Positions 59,001 through 64,000 of a DNA stretch of 64,000 nucleotides are shown here, piece after piece. The notes beneath the pieces were generated by a model. The model worked only from the letters and a program-made list of their open reading frames with translations, was not told the DNA's origin and made no database searches. Position numbers and translations under genes: made by a program. Within the stretch, counting starts at the first letter, position 1. Every line of letters begins with the position of its first letter. The stretch comes from Mesostigma viride (taxonomy: Eukaryota; Streptophyta; Mesostigmatophyceae; Mesostigmatales; Mesostigmataceae), in NCBI GenBank assembly GCA_009746045.1, contig RPFO01000017.1, positions 737,001 to 801,000 on the forward strand, in the 5' to 3' direction.

Positions 59001-60946
59001 AGCTTCAGCACCTATCCATCACTTCACCACACTCGATCACCCTATGTTCCTTAACAAACTTGTTTCTCTGGTAGGTATGCACTCCCATGGACCTAAGCTT
59101 CAGCACCTATCCATCACTTCGCCACACTCGATCACCCTATGTTCCTTAATGAACTTGTTTCTCTGGTAGGTATGCACTCCCATGGACCTAAGCTTCAGCA
59201 CCTATCCATCACTTCACCACACTCGATCACCCTATGTTCCTTAATGAACTTGTTTCTCTGGTAGGTATGCACTCCCATGGACCTAAGCTTCAGCACCTAT
59301 CCATCACTTCACCACACTCGATCACCCTATGTTCCTTAACAAACTTGTTTCTCTGGTAGGTATGCACTCCCATGGACCTAAGCTTCAGCACCTATCCATC
59401 ACTTCACCACACTCGATCACCCTATGTTCCTTAACAAACTTGTTTCTCTGGTAGGTATGCACTCCCATGGACCTAAGCTTCAGCACCTATCCATCACTTC
59501 GCCACACTCGATCACCCTATGTTCCTTAACAAACTTGTTTCTCTGGTAGGTATGCACTCCCATGGACCTAAGCTTCAACACCTATCCATCACTTCACCAC
59601 ACTCGATCACCCTATGTTCCTACTCAAGTATCTCGCGCCTGACCCCTACTTGCACATACAATGGTTACTGTCTTTGTTGAACTGTTTTTTGCGGCCAGGG
59701 CGCACCAGCGGCTATCGTGCGGCACTCACCCGGTGACCAGCACAAAGGAGGGCGCCACGTTGGCGGCGGCGCCCAGCGCGGACTGGAGCAGGCGCACAGA
59801 GGTGTCGCACCGCGGGCTGGCTGCCGTCACGCCATCAAGGATGGGGTGGGGAGAGAGGATGAGGGGGGGGGATTGTGAGCAGGGCAATAGGGCAGATCTG
59901 AACAAGGGTAACGACCAAGCGGCGGCACATAGGGGAGAGGTGCAACGCAAACACAGGGGGAAGATGAATCACAGGCACAAAGGGGCATCATCAACACACG
60001 CAGGCCACACGGAGGGGAATGAAACACCGCAGGCCCACAGGGAAAGATGCACCGCGAGGGACAGGGGGGGGAAGGCCATACTTGCGCGCAAACATTGGCA
60101 GGGGGGAGCTCAGGAAGTGGTGAGCACACAGGGACATAGTGAGGGCTGCCAGTGGCGTGAGGGGATGGGGCAATGGCACCAAAGTGACGGCAGCAAGTGT
60201 AGCGCAGACCGACATGGCATCATGTGGCAAGTGACCACAACCGAGCAGGCACCAGCCGACGCAAGGGCATGGAGCCCAGGCAAATGACCTCCCATGCATT
60301 CTCTCGTGGCAGGATTGGCGATGGTAATGCTGGCAATCAATTCACATGCAATAGGGCGGCAGAACGATTTGCTATTACCCAACGGGTGCGCAGGATTGCG
60401 GTGATGCGCGTGGCTCTGCCGGCGGCAACACGGGCGGCGTGTGCATGATGCTTCCGCGCCGGGCTGCACGCGGTGACGCATGGCGAAACAGAAAAGTGCA
60501 AGGAATGGGAAGAGGGAAGGGATGTGAGGGGGCAACGAGCTTCAAGAGGCTTAAAGCGCGCTAGGCTTCGCGAGGGCCACCTCTCGCATAAGGGGTCACT
60601 TTCCCAAGTTCTAGCGCTTGACAATACTATCAGTGCTATACAAATATTAGCAACGGTGCATTGGTAATGGTAATCAGCGAAGAAGCGACTCAGAAGGCGA
60701 GCTTCCGGCACGGTTGGGTGCTTCGCCTACCGTGTAAGTTAGGTCAATGTGGATGTCGCTCAATTGCAAAAACGTAAGTGGGCGGCCACCTTCTTCATAC
60801 GATGCATCTGAACCAGCAGCTCTCGCCGGCGCAGCTACCGGTTGTTCAGCCAACGGCACGCCGGCCTGAGGCAAGCTTCCACTGCTTGCCGCCACCGCCA
60901 GGGACAGCACGCTAGCGAATGCGAGGGCCCATGTCACTGTCTGCAT
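50007..60946 (-). CDS. acid-sphingomyelinase-like phosphodiesterase (calcineurin-like metallophosphoesterase)
   Basis: Nine exons: 60712-60946, 59730-59820, 57445-57574, 56672-56740, 55299-55414, 54659-54795, 53406-53530, 51436-51519, 50007-50486; borders GT-AG, phases consistent, 488 residues. It begins with a signal peptide (MQTVTWALAFASVLSLAVAA), so it is secreted or lysosome/vacuole-like. Metal-site motifs: LSDIHID, VTGDTAPH, TGHIPPG and AHVFGHQH. The C-terminal region RPSFRIFTLDQSTQ, QQYYLDLPQ and RWQLGFSAPTSFALPDLLP follows the ASM/SMPDL3 pattern. The family hydrolyses phosphodiester bonds of lipids or nucleotides with two metal ions. Odd: the GNHD motif is GDTD here (exon 4), losing the metal-ligand Asn and the catalytic His. 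The joint after exon 1 and the gap before exon 8 (about 12 residues shorter than relatives) are the least certain. It faces the LamG gene. Confidence 0.88.
51661..52000. repeat. 20-bp array in phosphodiesterase intron 7
   Basis: Seventeen units of TCCATGGACACTGCATGGTC, the first two slightly different (ATGAACACTGT). Confidence 0.97.
52079..52852. repeat. 11-bp array (CACCAAAAAGC)n in phosphodiesterase intron 7
   Basis: About 70 units; variants CACCGAAAAGC, CACCATAAAGC and CGCCAAAAAGC are clustered, which suggests block duplication. Gly-Phe-Trp-Leu frames of up to 400 codons are artefacts. 52860-53400 shows no gene. Confidence 0.97.
53820..54412. repeat. 46-bp array in phosphodiesterase intron 6
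   Basis: About thirteen units containing GGCCTGCGCCTTGAGCAATA and GGACGGTGGATGGTAGACAG. Because 46 is not a multiple of three, all frames cycle through the same peptides. Confidence 0.96.
55487..56302. repeat. 34-bp array in phosphodiesterase intron 4
   Basis: About 24 units of GGGATGGGCGACCCAAGACC plus TGATAGCAACGCAT, with CCAAAG, TGATGG and GAACCGAG variants. It begins about 75 bp from the exon 5 acceptor. Confidence 0.96.
58866..59622. repeat. 95-bp minisatellite, about eight copies, in phosphodiesterase intron 2
   Basis: Highly similar units containing AACTTGTTTCTCTGGTAGG, CACTCCCATGGACCTAAGC and CACTCGATCACCCTATGTTC. The near identity of units indicates recent amplification. The remaining intron (57575-58860) shows no gene. 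Confidence 0.95.
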
Positions 60947-61923
60947 CTATAGAATAAGTTCAAAGGGTTCTTCCTTTGCAAAGGATGCCGACCCAGATGT
61001 CATCAGGGCTCGCATGAAGCAAAGCTATTGCAGGGACATCAGCATTCGACGTCTTCTTCGTGGATCGGCCAAAATGGAGACAAATCCCAACATTTTCATT
61101 CTTGTGTAGAAGAAGCCATCCACTAACGACAGAATGTCAATGCTCGCACATCGAGGCCCATGCAGCTCCCCGCTCCAAAGCTGCCTTTCCTTTGGAAGAC
61201 TGCAAACCTAACGACAATCGAGAATGGAGAATGCAAATGCGGTAGAATGCAAATGAGCAACAGTGCTGCATTGATTACTTCCGAAGTGCATCAGAGTTAT
61301 TGTGTGCTATTAAATGCTACGAATTGGCAACTGTTCGCGCAGCTCGACGATGATTATCATGCATTCGTGGCTCTATGTTACGGTCTGAGCTATGGCGGTA
61401 TACCGCAGCTAGCCGCCAATTATTAGCCTTCGTCACGTGGTGCGAAGGCGGCAGTCACCGAAATTAACCATGGCTACCTCGTGAAAGGCCAGACGAGATG
61501 CCAGAAAAGTGCGAGCGTCGAAGATTAGGCCAGGTTTGTTATTTAAGAGAGATAGGAATACAGGTTTATTTGTGGCATTTAGATAGGGACGATGCCGAAT
61601 TGGCGAACTCCCCCGTGGTAAACTCCTGACTCGCGGGCGGCTCCGACTTGCTCAGCTCCGCCTTGATGCTAGACCGCCACGTTGCAACGCATCGGATTCC
61701 CGCGAAAACACGCCACATTTGTCCTGCCATGTCCTTGGGCTCCTGCGCCATCCATAGCTTCCACTTGCCATCTTAGCAGCTTTGCGAGCTTTGTTGACAT
61801 GCGCGGTCGTACGCAGAAAACAGCCCATGTTGGAATTCGGAAGAGAATGATGATCTTGATGTCAGGAGAGGTTGCAATAAGGGGCAAGACCAGATGTCCT
61901 GTAATTCTGCAGAAAAAAGCCTA
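60947..61923. promoter_or_regulatory. intergenic region between divergent phosphodiesterase and LamG genes
   Basis: 977 bp between two diverging start codons. It must contain both promoters; no clear TATA box. Open frames here are short and lack motifs. Confidence 0.45.
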
Positions 61924-63402
61924 ATGCAGAACCTTCGGCAATATCTATTTTTGGTGAGCACTTTTACCTTAATAAAGATTGCTTTTGGGACGGAGTCACC
62001 GGCGAGTCTAAAACATGCTCCGCTTTACGAGGAGGGCAGCCTTTTTCACGGGATTTTATCTTTCAATGGCAGTAACCCGGTACGTGTCTCCAGGAGGATT
62101 TTACCAAGAATGTCTCCAAGTGGTTGTGTCAGTGATAACTGTTTCGCATTGTTATATTGACATTTATGACAATATTTTCTCATCAATCTTCAATTGAACA
62201 ATCTTTCTATTCTATTTTGCTATTGCAGCATATGATTCCGAATGAACAGCTTCCGGCGTTGGAGCCCGATGGCGCAACCTTCACCATCGCCGCCGCAATC
62301 TTCATCCTCGGGCGGCCCTCGGAGAGCTTCCGCACGATCTTCTGGAAAGGGCAACATAACGTGCGTATACCACATCAACAATGCAACCAGCGCGTACGCC
62401 ACTTGCAGACTGTATCTCTTGTAGCTAACTCTTGTGGCTGTTATAGACTATCTCGTGTGGCATGGTGCTTCTAGTGGTGAGGCCTTTCGGGACAGCCCTG
62501 ATCCGAGACGATTTCTAATCATCCATGCAGTTTTCATTCATGCGCCTCCGTCGGGAGGGTCATGGGGTGCCGGCTTCTCGATAATATACCCTCCGTCCCT
62601 GCCTGATGCAATCACGGCCTTGGCTATATTTGGCTTGCCGTGTGCAGAACGACCGCACGCCATCCATGTGGTTGATGCCTGGCGGTAACCGCGTCACCTA
62701 CCGCGTCAGCACGGCGTCAGCCCACGACGTGTACGGCGAGTCGGTTGCGGAGCTGCCCTCGCACGAGTGGTGCCACCTGGCGCTCACATGCGATGAGTCT
62801 CGTGTGCTGTCGCTGTACATCAATGGCGAGTTGGACTCCAGCATAGGTAAGTACCTCCAGTGATAATTTCAGGAAGAAGAATCTCATGTAAAAATCCCCC
62901 CTCATCCCCCTCACCCCCCTCATCCCCCTCACCCCCCTCAGCCCCCCTCAGCCCCCCTCAGCCCCCCTGATCCTGCCTCATCTCCCATCATCCGTGGCCA
63001 TCATCCCGGACGGTGGCCATCCCCTCATCCCCGTGTTCGGGTGCCATAATGTCCTCACTCTTTGGGCCCCTCTCACACATCTCCAGCATCATCGCCATCT
63101 GCCCGCCACTCCCCACCCTCTCCATCACACGCTGCTCCCAGTTCTGCTGTCTTGACGAGCCCGCGTGCTGCGAATGCCTTAACTTGTTTTCCCTCTTCAA
63201 TGCCTCTACTTGTTAGCGGTCACACGGGCTGTGGCTCAACGGTTGGCACGCCATTACGGGCCTGCTGTTGTTGACTCGCCATTATTGGCACGCCGCGCGC
63301 CCGACCACCACTCCTACAGGAATCCGCGGAGCCATCATCGCCAACAACGGATCCTTGCACGTCGGCAAGGACCCCACGTGGCCCGGGCTAGAGGGGTTCA
63401 TG
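61924..63402 (+). CDS. secreted LamG/concanavalin-like domain protein, 5' part
   Basis: Exons seen: 61924-62079, 62229-62360, 62648-62846, 63320-63402; GT-AG, phases consistent, 190 codons, continuing beyond the last donor and probably beyond the window. The ATG at 61924 starts a signal peptide (MQNLRQYLFLVSTFTLIKIA); an upstream in-frame ATG at 61894 would spoil it. The rest is a LamG-type jellyroll: HGILSFNGSNP, FTIAAAIFILGRPSESFRTI, FWKGQHN, NRVTYRVSTASAHDV, SHEWCHLALTCDESRVLSLY, INGELDSSIG, SLHVGKDPTWPGLEGFM. Such domains bind glycans or proteins outside the cell. A 30-bp repeat (GACAGAGATCGGGCTCCATC core) follows the last exon at 63458-63545. I see no further exon to 64000. Confidence 0.75.
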
Positions 63403-64000
63403 GTGAGCTTGCACACTTGCCACATTTCGTGCTTTTTTAGTGAGAGAATACATTACAGAGATCTGGCTCCATCTATGGCACATGACAGAGATCGGGCTCC
63501 ATCTATGGCACATGACAGAGATCGGGCTCCATCTATGGCACAGGCCTTCATGACAGCACTGTGCCGTCCTGTGGCGATCGCTCTGGTCCTAGTATGTGTG
63601 CTACCGCGGCACCATAGTGACCATGCGCATGCGACCGCGACACCACAGTGACCATGTACGGGCTACCGCCATACCATAGTGACCATGATCTTGACCACTG
63701 TTTTGCTGGTGCTATGTATTTTGAAGGTGTGCTCGGCGCTGCATGCGAGCCATCCCATCCCAGTGATGTTGACATCGTGAATAGTGGGCAGTGTGTGAAT
63801 CTTGACATGCACGTTTATCAGTCAGTTAATGAATTGGTTAGTGCGAAAGGCACCGGCAGGGAGGAGGACTGAACCACGGCCAAGCAGCTGGCGCACAAAA
63901 TATATGGCATCCCGTCATGCCATAGGTCCGCCAGCATTACATCATCGCAAGCCTTCCCTATCTGGCTGCACTCGTAAGATCGTTGCATCAAACTGTGTGG

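Noticed and set aside
63403-64000. Further LamG exons
   Set aside because: Frames here lack LamG motifs and splice-phase support; the next exon probably lies outside the window.

Overview
The window is nuclear DNA of a eukaryote, most likely a flagellated green alga. The small ribosomal protein eS24 has the green-lineage form (motifs such as [13 protein letters not shown] and [11 protein letters not shown]), its mRNA end carries TGTAA, which is the usual chlorophyte poly(A) signal, and a CDK20/LF2-type cilia kinase is present. The genes are split by many GT-AG introns, so most long open frames here are repeats, not genes. I assembled five host genes exon by exon, requiring canonical splice sites, matching phases and conserved motifs. 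A sixth short coiled-coil gene was built the same way without homology support.

Layout. 1-4680: a tyrosine-recombinase (DIRS-like) retrotransposon on the minus strand, with a gag-like ORF, reverse transcriptase/RNase H, a 2A-like motif and a tyrosine recombinase. 5890-11535: CDK20/CCRK/LF2-like kinase, minus, seven exons, with the C-lobe not found. 12268-15374: eS24, plus, five exons, complete. 16100-24670: a transposon graveyard holding tRNA-like SINE pieces, a 737-bp hAT-type MITE with an 8-bp target duplication, two ORF1-only LINE derivatives with target duplications, a foldback element, and a LINE reverse-transcriptase relict split by a TTAA-flanked piggyBac-type element. 24786-40763: an ecdysoneless (ECD/SGT1) homologue, minus, 13 exons, 969 codons. 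42001-43950: a small coiled-coil protein gene, plus. 44300-49640: LINE 3' ends, a 1.2-kb GGGA array, a GTGC array, a 184-bp satellite and a second LINE relict with a nested SINE-sized insertion. 50007-60946: an acid-sphingomyelinase-like phosphodiesterase, minus, nine exons, 488 codons. 61924 to the right edge: a secreted LamG/concanavalin-like domain protein, plus, running out of the window.

Three minus-strand genes (CDK20, ECD, phosphodiesterase) stand head-to-head with plus-strand genes (eS24, coiled-coil, LamG), which suggests shared promoters. Introns are packed with tandem arrays, each with its own unit (6, 8, 11, 14, 20, 27, 34, 46, 60 or 95 bp). Several arrays touch splice sites. They produce the very long but meaningless reading frames in this window.

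The most informative new observations are the transposons whose empty sites can be read directly, a family of LINE/SINE 3' ends sharing a hairpin followed by a TTAA-type tail, the 2A-like motif between RNase H and recombinase, and the loss of the GNHD motif in the phosphodiesterase.
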